Part shown: positions 34,967-43,208 of the stretch, one piece after another
How positions within the stretch are numbered: the first letter of the stretch is position 1
How the letters are laid out: each line of letters begins with the position of its first letter
DNA from: Acholeplasmatales bacterium
GTDB taxonomy: Bacteria; Bacillota_I; Bacilli_A; Acholeplasmatales; Acholeplasmataceae
Reading direction: 5' to 3'
Assembly (NCBI GenBank): GCA_003249785.1
Contig: QKIB01000047.1
Span: forward strand, 1-43,919
Length of the DNA: 43,919 bases
Translations under genes and position numbers: made by a program
The notes under the pieces: model-generated
What the model saw: only the letters and a program-made list of their open reading frames with translations
Told to the model about the DNA's origin: nothing
Database searches by the model: none

Positions 34967-36166
34967 ATGATGGCTAAGAAAACAGTAAGAGATATTGATG
35001 TTAAAGGCAAAAAAGTCCTGATTAGAGTCGATTTCAACGTGCCGCTCAAGGATGGACAGATCAGCGATGAAAATCGAATTGTCCAAGCATTACCAACCAT
35101 AGAATATGTTTTAAGTCATGGCGGAAGAGCGATTGTCTTCTCACATCTCGGCAGAGTCAAAGACGAATCAGATAAAGCGAGCAACAGCTTGAGAGTGGTT
35201 GCAACAAGATTAAGTGAATTATTGAATCAGAATGTGATTTTTGTTCCTGAAACTCGAGGACAAGCACTAGAACAAGCAATCAACACTCTTAAAGACGGTG
35301 AAGTTCTGATGTTTGAAAATACCCGTTTTGAAGATTTGAATGGTAAAAAAGAAAGTAAGAATGATCCAGAACTCGGTAAATACTGGGCATCACTTGGAGA
35401 TGTTTTCGTCAATGATGCATTTGGTACAGCCCATCGTGATGCAGCATCCAATGTTGGGATTGCATCCAATATCAAAGATACAGTTGCTGGATTCCTTTTA
35501 GAAAAAGAAATCAACTTCATTGGTGGAACGCTTGAAAATCCAGAAAGACCTTTCATCGCCATTCTTGGAGGAGCGAAAGTATCTGATAAAATCGAAGTCA
35601 TCAAGAACTTGCTAAAAGTTGCTGATAAAGTCTTAATTGGTGGCGGTATGGCTTATACCTTCTTCAAAGCTCAAGGCATGGAAATCGGTAACAGTTTACT
35701 TGAAGCTGATAAACTTGATCTTGCCAATGAACTTTTGGCGCTAGCCAATGGAAAGATTGTTTTAGGTGATGATGTTATCACAGCAAAAGCATTTGATCCA
35801 GAAAGTGAAAAGCACGTCAGAAATGTCACAGACATTCCAGCCGACGAAATGGGAATGGATATTGGTCCAAGAACCATCGCGCTATTTGAATCATACATTG
35901 CGACTGCAAAAACTGTAGTCTGGAATGGACCACTTGGCGTCTTCGAATTCCCAAGATTTGCTGAAGGTACACGCAGTGTTGCTCAAGCACTCACGGAAAT
36001 CAAAGATCATGCAACAACCATTATCGGTGGTGGAGATTCCGCTGCTGCAGTCATCCAATTTGGTATGGCTGACGGATTTACACATATTTCAACAGGTGGT
36101 GGAGCATCACTTGAATACCTCGAAGGCAAATTACTTCCAGGCATTGAATGTGTTGACGACAAATAA
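34967..36166 (+). CDS. pgk: phosphoglycerate kinase
   Basis: A 399-residue glycolytic enzyme making ATP from 1,3-bisphosphoglycerate. [11 protein letters not shown] (substrate-binding), the SHLGRVKD segment and the nucleotide loop GGGDSAAA are present at the usual places. AAAGGAGG precedes ATGATG; the second ATG (34970) is better spaced and may be the true start. The stop overlaps the next gene (TAATG). First gene of pgk-XRE/cupin-HPr-tpiA. Confidence 0.97.
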   Translation: MMAKKTVRDIDVKGKKVLIRVDFNVPLKDGQISDENRIVQALPTIEYVLSHGGRAIVFSHLGRVKDESDKASNSLRVVATRLSELLNQNVIFVPETRGQALEQAINTLKDGEVLMFENTRFEDLNGKKESKNDPELGKYWASLGDVFVNDAFGTAHRDAASNVGIASNIKDTVAGFLLEKEINFIGGTLENPERPFIAILGGAKVSDKIEVIKNLLKVADKVLIGGGMAYTFFKAQGMEIGNSLLEADKLDLANELLALANGKIVLGDDVITAKAFDPESEKHVRNVTDIPADEMGMDIGPRTIALFESYIATAKTVVWNGPLGVFEFPRFAEGTRSVAQALTEIKDHATTIIGGGDSAAAVIQFGMADGFTHISTGGGASLEYLEGKLLPGIECVDDK

Positions 36167-36705
36167 TGGACATTGGAAAGAAAATCAGAAATCTTAGATT
36201 ATCTCACAATCTGACGCAAGAAGAACTTGCACGTCAGCTTGAACTGACTAAAGGCTACATTTCACAAGTGGAAAACAATTTGACCTCACCCTCACTACAA
36301 ACCTTATTTTCCATTCTTGCAGCTTTAGGGACAGATGTTCACGAATTCTTCTCAAATGAACAAGAACAAGTTTTTGTTTATAAGAAAGAAGACTTCAAAC
36401 AAGAAACCAATGATGTTTTGAAGCATATGATTAGTTGGATTGTACCAAATGCTTTAAAATATGAAATGGAACCAATCCTGATAGATATGGAACCCGGTGG
36501 ACAGTCACCAATCAATGACCCACATCCCGGTGAAGAATTCGGTTATGTACTCGAAGGCCAGATTGTTTTGGTGCTCAATAAAAAAAGACAAATTGTTAGA
36601 AAAGGTGAAACCTTCTATTACTTGGCAAATAAAGAACATTATTTGATTAATAGTTCAAATCAACACGCCAAAGTTCTTTGGATCAGTTCACCTCCAACGT
36701 TTTAA
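36166..36705 (+). CDS. XRE-family regulator with C-terminal cupin
   Basis: A 179-residue protein. Residues 1-62 are an HTH_3 domain (LTQEELARQLELTKGYISQ). Residues about 105-175 are a cupin with HPGEEFGYVLEGQ and KGETFYYLANKEHY. This architecture is common in ligand-sensing regulators such as PuuR. It is translationally coupled to pgk and followed at once by the HPr-like gene. A regulator inside a glycolytic operon suggests sensing of a metabolite, possibly with autoregulation; the ligand is unknown. Confidence 0.85.
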   Translation: MDIGKKIRNLRLSHNLTQEELARQLELTKGYISQVENNLTSPSLQTLFSILAALGTDVHEFFSNEQEQVFVYKKEDFKQETNDVLKHMISWIVPNALKYEMEPILIDMEPGGQSPINDPHPGEEFGYVLEGQIVLVLNKKRQIVRKGETFYYLANKEHYLINSSNQHAKVLWISSPPTF

Positions 36706-36722
36706 TGGAAAAGAGGAATAAT

Positions 36723-36968
36723 ATGGAAAAAGAAATTTTAATCAAAAGCACAGCAGGACTTCATGCAAGTCTCGCAGCAAAAGTCGTTCAGACAGCATCC
36801 AAATACGCTGTTGAAGTTGAACTTCAATATCAAGACAAGGTTGTCGATTTGAAATCGATTTTGGCTTTAATGTCACTCGCAATCCCCTATGGTAAAAACG
36901 TGAAAATCGTTGCTAAGGGATCACGTGCTGAAGAAGCGATTAGAGATATCTCATCGATTTTAGGTTAA
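36723..36968 (+). CDS. HPr-family protein with altered phosphotransfer site
   Basis: An 81-residue HPr-fold protein. The start at 36723 follows GAGG. Compared with B. subtilis HPr, H15 is kept as H14 in AGLHASLAA, but R17 and P18 are replaced by S16 and L17. The regulatory serine is kept as S45 in DLKSILALMSL, the target of HPr kinase in Firmicutes. QTASKY is also conserved. Phosphotransfer from enzyme I would be weakened, while a CcpA co-regulator role (as for Crh) could remain. Lies between the cupin regulator and tpiA, not beside ptsI. Confidence 0.85.
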   Translation: MEKEILIKSTAGLHASLAAKVVQTASKYAVEVELQYQDKVVDLKSILALMSLAIPYGKNVKIVAKGSRAEEAIRDISSILG

Positions 36969-36972
36969 ACGT

Positions 36973-37746
36973 ATGGGAAGAAGACCAATCATTGCCGGTA
37001 ATTGGAAGATGTATAAGGTCAAAGATGAAGCCTATGCATTTATTTATGCCGTCAATTTAGAACTACCTGATAAAGAACTTGTTGAATCTGTTATTTGTGC
37101 ACCTGCTATCTTCCTCAAGGATCTCGTCAAACGTGAAGGTGAAAATCTACGCATCGGTGCGCAAAACATGCACTATGCTCAAGAAGGAGCCTATACAGGC
37201 GAAATTTCAGCAGCAATGCTTAAATCCTATGGTGTTGATTATGTTGTGATCGGACATAGTGAAAGACGCGCTTATTTCAATGAAACCGATGAAACAGTCA
37301 ACTTAAAGTTATTGGCAGCTGTCAATCAGGAAATCACACCTATCGTTTGTGTTGGTGAATCTTTGGAAATCAGAGAAGCAGGAACGACAGACGAAGTTGT
37401 CAAGAAACAAGTTGAAAAAGCATATTTGAATGTCAGTAAGGCAGAAGCTTTAAAAACAGTGATTGCTTATGAACCTATTTGGGCAATTGGAACTGGAAAA
37501 ACCGCAACACCAGAACAAGCAAACGACACCATCAGATCTATCCGCAATGTCTTATCGACTTTGTATGGAAAAGAAGTTGCAGAACAGGTTCGTATTCTTT
37601 ACGGCGGATCAGTTAACACAAAAAACGTGGAAAGCTTATTAGCAACTTCAGACATCGATGGCGCACTTGTAGGCGGCGCATCCTTGGATCCCACTTCCTT
37701 TTTGACACTCGTGAATGCAGCTTTCAAAAAAGTAAAAAACCAATAA
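36973..37746 (+). CDS. tpiA: triosephosphate isomerase
   Basis: A 257-residue TIM-barrel enzyme interconverting DHAP and glyceraldehyde 3-phosphate. GNWKMYK carries the catalytic Lys, VIGHSERR the His, and AYEPIWAIGTGK the Glu; YGGSVN and GALVGGASL are the phosphate loops. It starts four bases after the HPr-like gene with no clear ribosome-binding site, so it is likely coupled. Last gene of the operon. Confidence 0.97.
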   Translation: MGRRPIIAGNWKMYKVKDEAYAFIYAVNLELPDKELVESVICAPAIFLKDLVKREGENLRIGAQNMHYAQEGAYTGEISAAMLKSYGVDYVVIGHSERRAYFNETDETVNLKLLAAVNQEITPIVCVGESLEIREAGTTDEVVKKQVEKAYLNVSKAEALKTVIAYEPIWAIGTGKTATPEQANDTIRSIRNVLSTLYGKEVAEQVRILYGGSVNTKNVESLLATSDIDGALVGGASLDPTSFLTLVNAAFKKVKNQ

Positions 37747-37757
37747 AAATAAATACC

Positions 37758-37785
37758 GGCAAGAGACAAAGCTCTTGCCATTTTT
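37758..37785 (+). terminator. terminator of the pgk-tpiA operon
   Basis: GGCAAGAG/CTCTTGCC hairpin followed by ATTTTT. Confidence 0.9.
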
Positions 37786-37788
37786 ACC

Positions 37789-37807
37789 TTTCACATAATA
37801 TGTGAAA
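37789..37807 (+). promoter_or_regulatory. perfect 19-base palindrome, candidate operator
   Basis: TTTCACATAATATGTGAAA has two 9-base arms around a central A, 14 bases upstream of the -35 for the following gene. No T run follows, so an operator is more likely than a terminator. Regulator unknown. Confidence 0.45.
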
Positions 37808-37820
37808 TTAAAAAAAACCA

Positions 37821-37848
37821 TTGCCGAATCCAATAAATATGTTATAAT
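37821..37848 (+). promoter_or_regulatory. promoter of the small membrane protein
   Basis: TTGCCG (37821-37826), a 16-base spacer and TATAAT (37843-37848) with extended TGT. Confidence 0.7.
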
Positions 37849-37905
37849 AATTGTACATTATATGACGATATGATTCATATGAATAGAAAGACATGGGAGG
37901 GAATC

Positions 37906-38421
37906 ATGTTTGCAGATCAACTTAGAAAAAATCACCAGAAAGATCTATTAAAACTTGCAATTGTTGCCGTAGCGACAACCATTGTTTTTATGATTGTTAT
38001 TGCTGTGGATCCACAGTTTCTTAGAACTGGTATGTATGTTTTAGCTATGATATTACTCGTTATGATTATCAGTTTTGTCATCATCGTTAATATTAAAAAT
38101 AGACGATTGGGACATCTGAAGTATCGTGTAAAGAATTTGGAGTATAAAATTCCATTTCCATCATCATTCAAAAAACAACAACGTACACTTTTGATTGACG
38201 GAAAAAGAGGCTATACCATCAACGGGAATGTCATTCCAGCAAGATTTGTTGAATTTGTCGAAGGCAAAAGAGCTTACCTAATCAAGGAAGTTGAAGAGAT
38301 CAATCCAGTCAATGAGTATGTTGTTTTATTCATTCACAAACATACATACGCTTTAATCGAGGATATCGATAAGAAAAAGTGGATCATCCACTTGAATTGT
38401 TTAGAACCCATCAAAGCATAA
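37906..38421 (+). CDS. two-helix membrane protein of unknown function
   Basis: A 171-residue protein. ATG 37906 follows GGGAGG; an earlier in-frame ATG at 37870 has no such site. A short N-terminus is followed by two helices (about 15-35 and 44-63) and a basic cytoplasmic domain of about 105 residues with beta-strand character (TLLIDGKRGYTING, then ARFVEFVEGKRAYL). No family recognised. Single gene with its own promoter and palindrome. Confidence 0.75.
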   Translation: MFADQLRKNHQKDLLKLAIVAVATTIVFMIVIAVDPQFLRTGMYVLAMILLVMIISFVIIVNIKNRRLGHLKYRVKNLEYKIPFPSSFKKQQRTLLIDGKRGYTINGNVIPARFVEFVEGKRAYLIKEVEEINPVNEYVVLFIHKHTYALIEDIDKKKWIIHLNCLEPIKA

Positions 38422-38424
38422 AAA

Positions 38425-38456
38425 AAGATGATTCCGCGGAATCATCTTATTTTTTT
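38425..38456. terminator. bidirectional terminator between the membrane protein and rpsD
   Basis: Perfect 24-base palindrome (38425-38448, centre CCGCGG) flanked by A residues on the left and T residues on the right, so it serves both convergent genes. Confidence 0.92.
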
Positions 38457-38457
38457 A

Positions 38458-39057
38458 TTATCTGTTGTAGAATTCAACAATCAACTGTTCATTAACTTCT
38501 TGCAAGAATTCATTGCGTTCTGGGTAGCGTACAAACGTTCCAACGCCATTGTCCTTGTCGAATGAAACATATTCAACAGTTGCATATTGGCTTTCCAAAG
38601 CTTCTTGAACAATCTTCAAGTTCTTTGACTTTTCACGAAGTGCAAGCTTTTGACCTGGGACTAAACGATAGGATGGAATATCCACTTTCTTTCCATCAAC
38701 TAGGAAATGTCCGTGGTTTACCATTTGACGAGCTTGAGCTCTTGTCTTGGCAAGTCCTAAACGATAGACGACATTATCAAGGCGAGATTCGAGCAAACGC
38801 AAGAAGTTTTCACCATGCTTACCCTTCATCTTGTCCGCTTCGTTGAAAGTCTTTCTAAATTGTTTTTCCGATACGCCATAAGTAAATCTGACTTTTTGCT
38901 TTTCATGCAATTGGGTACCGTAATCACTAACTTTAGAACGACGTTGTCCATGTTGGCCAGGTGCATATGGGCGCTTTTTTAATTCTTTTCCGGTTTCGGA
39001 AATGGAATAGCCCAAACGACGAGAAATTTTCCAAGTTGGTCCAGTATAACGTGACAT
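38458..39057 (-). CDS. rpsD: 30S ribosomal protein S4
   Basis: A 199-residue primary 16S rRNA-binding protein. The [12 protein letters not shown] block, the S4 RNA-binding domain ([20 protein letters not shown], then [18 protein letters not shown]) and the C-terminal IVEFYNR are typical. It lacks the N-terminal zinc cysteines. AAAGGAGG precedes ATG. It is monocistronic and away from the alpha operon, as in Bacillus, with a leader of about 155 bases. Confidence 0.98.
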   Translation of the reverse strand: MSRYTGPTWKISRRLGYSISETGKELKKRPYAPGQHGQRRSKVSDYGTQLHEKQKVRFTYGVSEKQFRKTFNEADKMKGKHGENFLRLLESRLDNVVYRLGLAKTRAQARQMVNHGHFLVDGKKVDIPSYRLVPGQKLALREKSKNLKIVQEALESQYATVEYVSFDKDNGVGTFVRYPERNEFLQEVNEQLIVEFYNR

Positions 39058-39213
39058 AATTTTTACCTCCTTTATAGTTTGGTGGCAAAAACTTACAAAT
39101 GACTTCGATCATGCGATCCCGATGTTCTGTTCGCCTTAAAGCAGAAAGGTTACTAAGGGCTCTAATGGTAGGGATCAAATATGTTCAAATCGTTTGCCTG
39201 CTTTTTACCGACG
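39058..39213 (-). promoter_or_regulatory. rpsD leader, candidate S4 autoregulatory RNA
   Basis: About 155 bases between the predicted start and rpsD without an ORF. In RNA sense it can pair GATCCC with a later GGGATC over a long range, and inside it CCTTA with TAAGG. S4 represses its own mRNA through such a leader in Bacillus; the structural match here is inference. Confidence 0.5.
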
Positions 39214-39219
39214 CTTCTC

Positions 39220-39248
39220 ATTTTACCCTATAGGGTATTAAATGTCAA
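39220..39248 (-). promoter_or_regulatory. rpsD promoter with internal palindrome
   Basis: On the minus strand, TTGACA (39248-39243), a 17-base spacer and TAAAAT (39225-39220). The spacer holds the palindrome TACCCTATAGGGTA (39224-39237), which abuts the -10 and could bind a repressor. Confidence 0.75.
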
Positions 39249-39687
39249 TTGTTTTCACCAATAACGTAACGAATTCTTCGAGAAAGGATACAGTATCCTG
39301 ATCGAAGCGGTCATAAATGGGGCTATCGGCATCTAAAACGCCGTATAAGACGTTTTTAATAAAAATAGGAACAACCACTTCAGATCTGCTATTGGAGTCG
39401 CATGCGATGTGATTATGATAAGTAAGCACGTCACCGACAACCATGGTTTTTTTGAATGAAACAGCTTCCCCGCAAACACCTTTTCCGATTTCAATGGTCG
39501 AACATGCGACTTTACCTTGAAAAGGACCTACGGTCAGTTTTTCTCCATCATAAAGATAGAATCCAATCCAATTAAGCTGATCAAGCGTCTCATTGAGAAA
39601 TGCAGAGGCATTGGAGAGTTTGGATAAAGTATTGGGTTGAATTTCCAAGAGTGCTTTTGCTGATTCTAGAAGTTCAATATTTTTCAT
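39238..39687 (-). CDS. msrC: free methionine-R-sulfoxide reductase (GAF domain)
   Basis: A 149-residue single-GAF-domain enzyme that reduces free methionine-(R)-sulfoxide. NWIGFYLYDG, GPFQGKVACS (C62), GKGVCGEA (C72) and NHIACDSNSRSEVVVP (C96) give the three catalytic cysteines of the fRMsr family. GGCGGTGAT serves as the ribosome-binding site. The end of the gene contains the -35 of rpsD. An antioxidant enzyme, consistent with an organism that meets oxygen. Confidence 0.93.
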   Translation of the reverse strand: MKNIELLESAKALLEIQPNTLSKLSNASAFLNETLDQLNWIGFYLYDGEKLTVGPFQGKVACSTIEIGKGVCGEAVSFKKTMVVGDVLTYHNHIACDSNSRSEVVVPIFIKNVLYGVLDADSPIYDRFDQDTVSFLEEFVTLLVKTIDI

Positions 39688-39705
39688 GATATCACCGCCG
39701 CCATT

Positions 39706-39727
39706 ATTATATCATATATGTTAAAAT
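39706..39727. promoter_or_regulatory. back-to-back extended -10 promoters of msrC and thiI
   Basis: Minus strand TGATATAAT (-10 at 39711-39706) for msrC and plus strand TGTTAAAAT (-10 at 39722-39727) for thiI, separated by 10 bases. Transcripts would have very short leaders. Confidence 0.6.
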
Positions 39728-39744
39728 AGTAGTGGTGATTGAAC

Positions 39745-40995
39745 ATGAAGAAGAAAATCATAATTCGTTTCGGCGATATGATGCTTAAAGGCAAAAATAT
39801 TGGATTTTTTATCAAAAGAGTTAGAAAACATCTCATAGAAAAATTAAAAGATCTAGATGTGGCGTATGAATTCACACATGATCGTATTTTTATTGATTTC
39901 AAAAATTATGAAGAAAAAGAGATTATGTTTAGATTGCACATGATTCCTGGACTCCATTCGTTTCATGTCGCATATGTGGCATCTCCTGACATACAAGATA
40001 TCATCAAGGTCGGATGTCAGGTTCTAGATGAAGAAATAGATCAAGACAATGTTCATTTCAAGATTGAAACCAAAAGACATGATAAGTCATTTCCAATGAC
40101 AAGTTTGGAAATCACACAGAAGATTGCAAGCCCAATCTTAAGTGGAGCAAAAAGACCGTTTACCGTTGATGTTAAACATCCTGAAGAAACATTGCATGTC
40201 GAATTAAGAAAAGATGTTGCTTATTTGTATTTAAGAAGCATCAAAGGCATGGGTGGATTCCCTTATGGGACTGCAGGTAAAGGCTTGCTTATGATGAGTG
40301 GAGGGCTAGACAGTCCTGTCGCAGGGTTCTTATCCATGAAGCAAGGGATTGAAGTCGAACTGGTTCATTTTGAATCAACACCGATGACACCACTTGAATC
40401 CGTTCAAAAAGTGATAGATTTAGCCAAAGTTCTCACTGCATATACACCAAATGCAAGCATCCGTTTGTTTTTGGTTCCTTTCACACAGATTCATGAACAG
40501 ATTCTAGCCAATGTTTTTGATCCTTATATCATTACGGTGATGCGCCGGATGATGTATCGGCTTGCTGAACGACTTGCCAAAAAACAAAAAGTACTTTGTC
40601 TAATCAACGGAGAATCCGTTGGACAGGTTGCTAGTCAAACTTTAAATAGCATGCAAGTTGTCGAATCTGTGACACGCATCCCAATTTTAAGACCATTGAT
40701 CACTTATGACAAAATTGATATCATTGATCTAGCCAATCAAATCGGATCTTATGATATATCCACGCGACCATTTAATGATTGTTGCAGCATTTATGTACCT
40801 AAATCACCGGTGACCAAACCGATGGAAGTCTATGCATCAAAGTATGAAAATACATTTGATTATGAACCAATGATCAAAGAAGCATTGGAAAAAACACAGA
40901 TGATTGTCATTGACAAAGCATCAGTTTCCAATATTCAGGAATATGGATTTTCAACCTATGAGGCTATCCTTAATTGGAGAAAGGAAAACCAATGA
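39745..40995 (+). CDS. thiI: tRNA 4-thiouridine synthase
   Basis: A 416-residue enzyme that adenylates and thiolates U8 of tRNA and may supply sulphur for thiamine. It has an N-terminal ferredoxin-like and THUMP region, the PP-loop SGGLDSPVAGF near 185, and NDCCSIYVP near 345 with the catalytic cysteine. It ends without a rhodanese domain, as in Bacillus ThiI. ATG 39745 is preferred over the TTG at 39739. Overlaps the next gene by ATGA. Confidence 0.95.
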   Translation: MKKKIIIRFGDMMLKGKNIGFFIKRVRKHLIEKLKDLDVAYEFTHDRIFIDFKNYEEKEIMFRLHMIPGLHSFHVAYVASPDIQDIIKVGCQVLDEEIDQDNVHFKIETKRHDKSFPMTSLEITQKIASPILSGAKRPFTVDVKHPEETLHVELRKDVAYLYLRSIKGMGGFPYGTAGKGLLMMSGGLDSPVAGFLSMKQGIEVELVHFESTPMTPLESVQKVIDLAKVLTAYTPNASIRLFLVPFTQIHEQILANVFDPYIITVMRRMMYRLAERLAKKQKVLCLINGESVGQVASQTLNSMQVVESVTRIPILRPLITYDKIDIIDLANQIGSYDISTRPFNDCCSIYVPKSPVTKPMEVYASKYENTFDYEPMIKEALEKTQMIVIDKASVSNIQEYGFSTYEAILNWRKENQ

Positions 40996-41693
40996 ACATC
41001 ACATCCAGACAAAATCGTTCATTGAAAAACTGGATCAAACTCAAACAAAAGAAACATAGAGATCAGATGGGTCTGTTTTTGGTTTATGGTCCCCATTTGA
41101 TTTTAGAAGCAAAAAAACATGATGCCATTGTTGAAATCTTGACATCCAATCCTGAGCATGAAGGTATATTGCTCTCTAAAGAACTCATGATGGAGTTACA
41201 ACAAGCTGAAACTTTTTTTGAAGATCTTGCAGTCTGCAAGAAGACCAATCCTAAAAGACAGAGCACTAAGATTCTGATGCTTGATGATGTACAGGATCCC
41301 GATAATGTCGGTGCACTCATTAGAAGTGCGGTAGCTTTTGGTTTCAATCATATCATCGTGAGTCCTAAATCTGCAGATTTCTATAATGAGAAAACTATCA
41401 GAGCATCCAAAGGCGCTTTGTTTGAAGCTTATTTGGAAAGATGTCCTTTGGATTCTTCGATTTCTGAACTAAAAACACAAGATTATCAAATCATTTATGC
41501 AGATGCACATCAAAAAGGTTTTTCAAACCAAAGTAAAAAAGTAGTCTTGATCTTGGGAAACGAAGGGCATGGTGTTTCTGAAGAAGTCAAAACACTAGCG
41601 GATGCTTCAGTCACCATCGAGACACAAAATGTTGAAAGTCTCAATGTCAGTGTTGCAGGTGGGATTTTGATGTATGAATGGAGGCACTTATGA
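40992..41693 (+). CDS. SpoU-family RNA 2'-O-methyltransferase
   Basis: A 233-residue SPOUT methyltransferase (TrmH/RlmB-like) acting on rRNA or tRNA with SAM. Motif 1 is QDPDNVGALIRSA, motif 2 LGNEGHGVS and motif 3 SLNVSVAGGILMYE. The N-terminal substrate-binding part is short. Start at 40992 follows AAAGGA and overlaps thiI by ATGA. The exact target cannot be assigned. Confidence 0.9.
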   Translation: MNITSRQNRSLKNWIKLKQKKHRDQMGLFLVYGPHLILEAKKHDAIVEILTSNPEHEGILLSKELMMELQQAETFFEDLAVCKKTNPKRQSTKILMLDDVQDPDNVGALIRSAVAFGFNHIIVSPKSADFYNEKTIRASKGALFEAYLERCPLDSSISELKTQDYQIIYADAHQKGFSNQSKKVVLILGNEGHGVSEEVKTLADASVTIETQNVESLNVSVAGGILMYEWRHL

Positions 41694-42595
41694 AAGCAAC
41701 AATTACCGGATATTTTGATCTTGACGGCAAAGCAACTTTTGAAGAACAGGTTGATACTGCAGAACGACATGGGTTGACCTATCTCTGCTTGCGCAGTTAT
41801 GACCATCAACCTTTGATCGAACTTAATGATTCCGAACATAAGAAAATACTTTCTTTACTTAAAGACAAGAAAATGAAAATCGCAGCGATTGATACAGCGA
41901 TACCAAGTTATGATCTCAACAGTGATAGCAAACATACAGAAGCATTGGATGCATTCAAGTATATGCTGAAGCTAGCAGATAAATTCAAAGTCAACACTTT
42001 GTTTTTTAGATTGCCTGTTTTTCATGATGTGATTGAAGAATTTGAAAACATCAAGACACGACTTGAGCCTTTTGTAGATGCAGCGATGAGAAGTGGAAAG
42101 AAAATCATCTTATTGCCTGTTAATCACTACAAGGCAAATGTTTATGCCTTCATCCTCAAGAAAATGAAATCCAATGTCCTCAGTGTTTATTTTGATCCTG
42201 TTGAACTCATGATGAATAATGAATCAACAACAACTGCCTATCGACTTTTAAAGAAGAACATTGGTGCATTTGCAGCCATTGATGCTGATCATCAAAATGT
42301 TCCACACCTCATGGGGTATGGAAAAACGGATTTATTGTCAATTTTCAAGAAAATGATCAGAGATCGTTATGATGGATTGTTCATGATGGATAATCGTTTC
42401 AATGAGGAAGTCTTTTTCTTAGAAAAGAAAAAAGCTGGATTCTTTGCAAAAATCATGAAAAGAAATCAGAAAAAGAAAGAATCCATGCTTTCTGATTTAT
42501 CTAAGAAGATTTTTCCAAATGAGCAAACAAAAAATGTCACCATCGATGACATTTTGGATAATCAAATTAAAGTTCTTAATGTAATTTTTAAATAG
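41690..42595 (+). CDS. TIM-barrel protein of the sugar isomerase/AP endonuclease type
   Basis: A 301-residue protein with the alternating pattern of a xylose-isomerase-like TIM barrel: an ITGYF start, KIAAIDTAIPSYD (about 63-75), NTLFFRLPVF and ILLPVNHY strands, then SVYFDPVELM and GAFAAIDAD. The C-terminus is lysine-rich. GGAGG precedes ATG 41690, which overlaps the previous stop by ATGA. Metal-ligand Glu/His residues of true isomerases are not obvious, so the substrate is unknown. It converges with def and their ends overlap by 8 bases. Confidence 0.72.
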   Translation: MKATITGYFDLDGKATFEEQVDTAERHGLTYLCLRSYDHQPLIELNDSEHKKILSLLKDKKMKIAAIDTAIPSYDLNSDSKHTEALDAFKYMLKLADKFKVNTLFFRLPVFHDVIEEFENIKTRLEPFVDAAMRSGKKIILLPVNHYKANVYAFILKKMKSNVLSVYFDPVELMMNNESTTTAYRLLKKNIGAFAAIDADHQNVPHLMGYGKTDLLSIFKKMIRDRYDGLFMMDNRFNEEVFFLEKKKAGFFAKIMKRNQKKKESMLSDLSKKIFPNEQTKNVTIDDILDNQIKVLNVIFK

Positions 42596-43166
42596 TATCG
42601 TTTTCTTCAGGCATTTGGAATGCAGGTTCTGCGTTGGGTAATGAACTGAAAAGTTTGGTTGTAAACATGATGCCGTTGATATGATCGAATTCATGTTGAA
42701 AAACAATACCTACATAACCTTCCAGATTGAGTTCAACAGGAATCAGCTCACCACTTGCGATATCATAGCTGAGTGCTTCAAATGTCACACGCTTGTATCT
42801 TGGTGTGATACCTTCAGTTAGTCGATCGACTGAAAGACATCCTTCCCCACCAGGAACGTAGATGATTTCAGTACTTTTCTTGGTTAGAACTGGATTGACT
42901 AGAGCAAACGAGTAGAGTGTTCCATCAAAATCAGTGACATGGCATGCAAACATGCGCTTTGAAACGTTGACTTGTGGAGCAGCGATACCAACAGCAGGAC
43001 GCAGTCCGTATTTTTCTACCATTTCATCATCTTGAGAATTGATGACAAATTCAAGCATTTCTTTGAGTAATTTCTTATCTGCGCCAGATAATGGAAGTTT
43101 GACCTCTTTGGCGACGGTTTCTAATGTTTTGTGTCCTTCGCGGATGATATTTTTCATGAGAATCAT
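42588..43166 (-). CDS. def: peptide deformylase
   Basis: A 192-residue metalloenzyme that removes the formyl group from new proteins. VGIAAPQV (motif 1), EGCLSV (motif 2, Cys ligand) and QHEFDHING (motif 3, two His ligands and the catalytic Glu) are present. Its length and the insertion between motifs fit type 2 (Gram-positive) deformylase. GAGGTG is well spaced for ATG 43166; an upstream in-frame ATG at 43181 falls in the promoter region. Confidence 0.95.
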   Translation of the reverse strand: MILMKNIIREGHKTLETVAKEVKLPLSGADKKLLKEMLEFVINSQDDEMVEKYGLRPAVGIAAPQVNVSKRMFACHVTDFDGTLYSFALVNPVLTKKSTEIIYVPGGEGCLSVDRLTEGITPRYKRVTFEALSYDIASGELIPVELNLEGYVGIVFQHEFDHINGIMFTTKLFSSLPNAEPAFQMPEENDTI

Positions 43167-43185
43167 AGTATTACACCTCACCTTT

Positions 43186-43194
43186 ATTATATCA
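43186..43194 (-). promoter_or_regulatory. extended -10 promoter of def
   Basis: Minus strand TGATATAAT, 20 bases before the def start. Confidence 0.55.
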
Positions 43195-43208
43195 CAAGGA
43201 GCGTCTTC

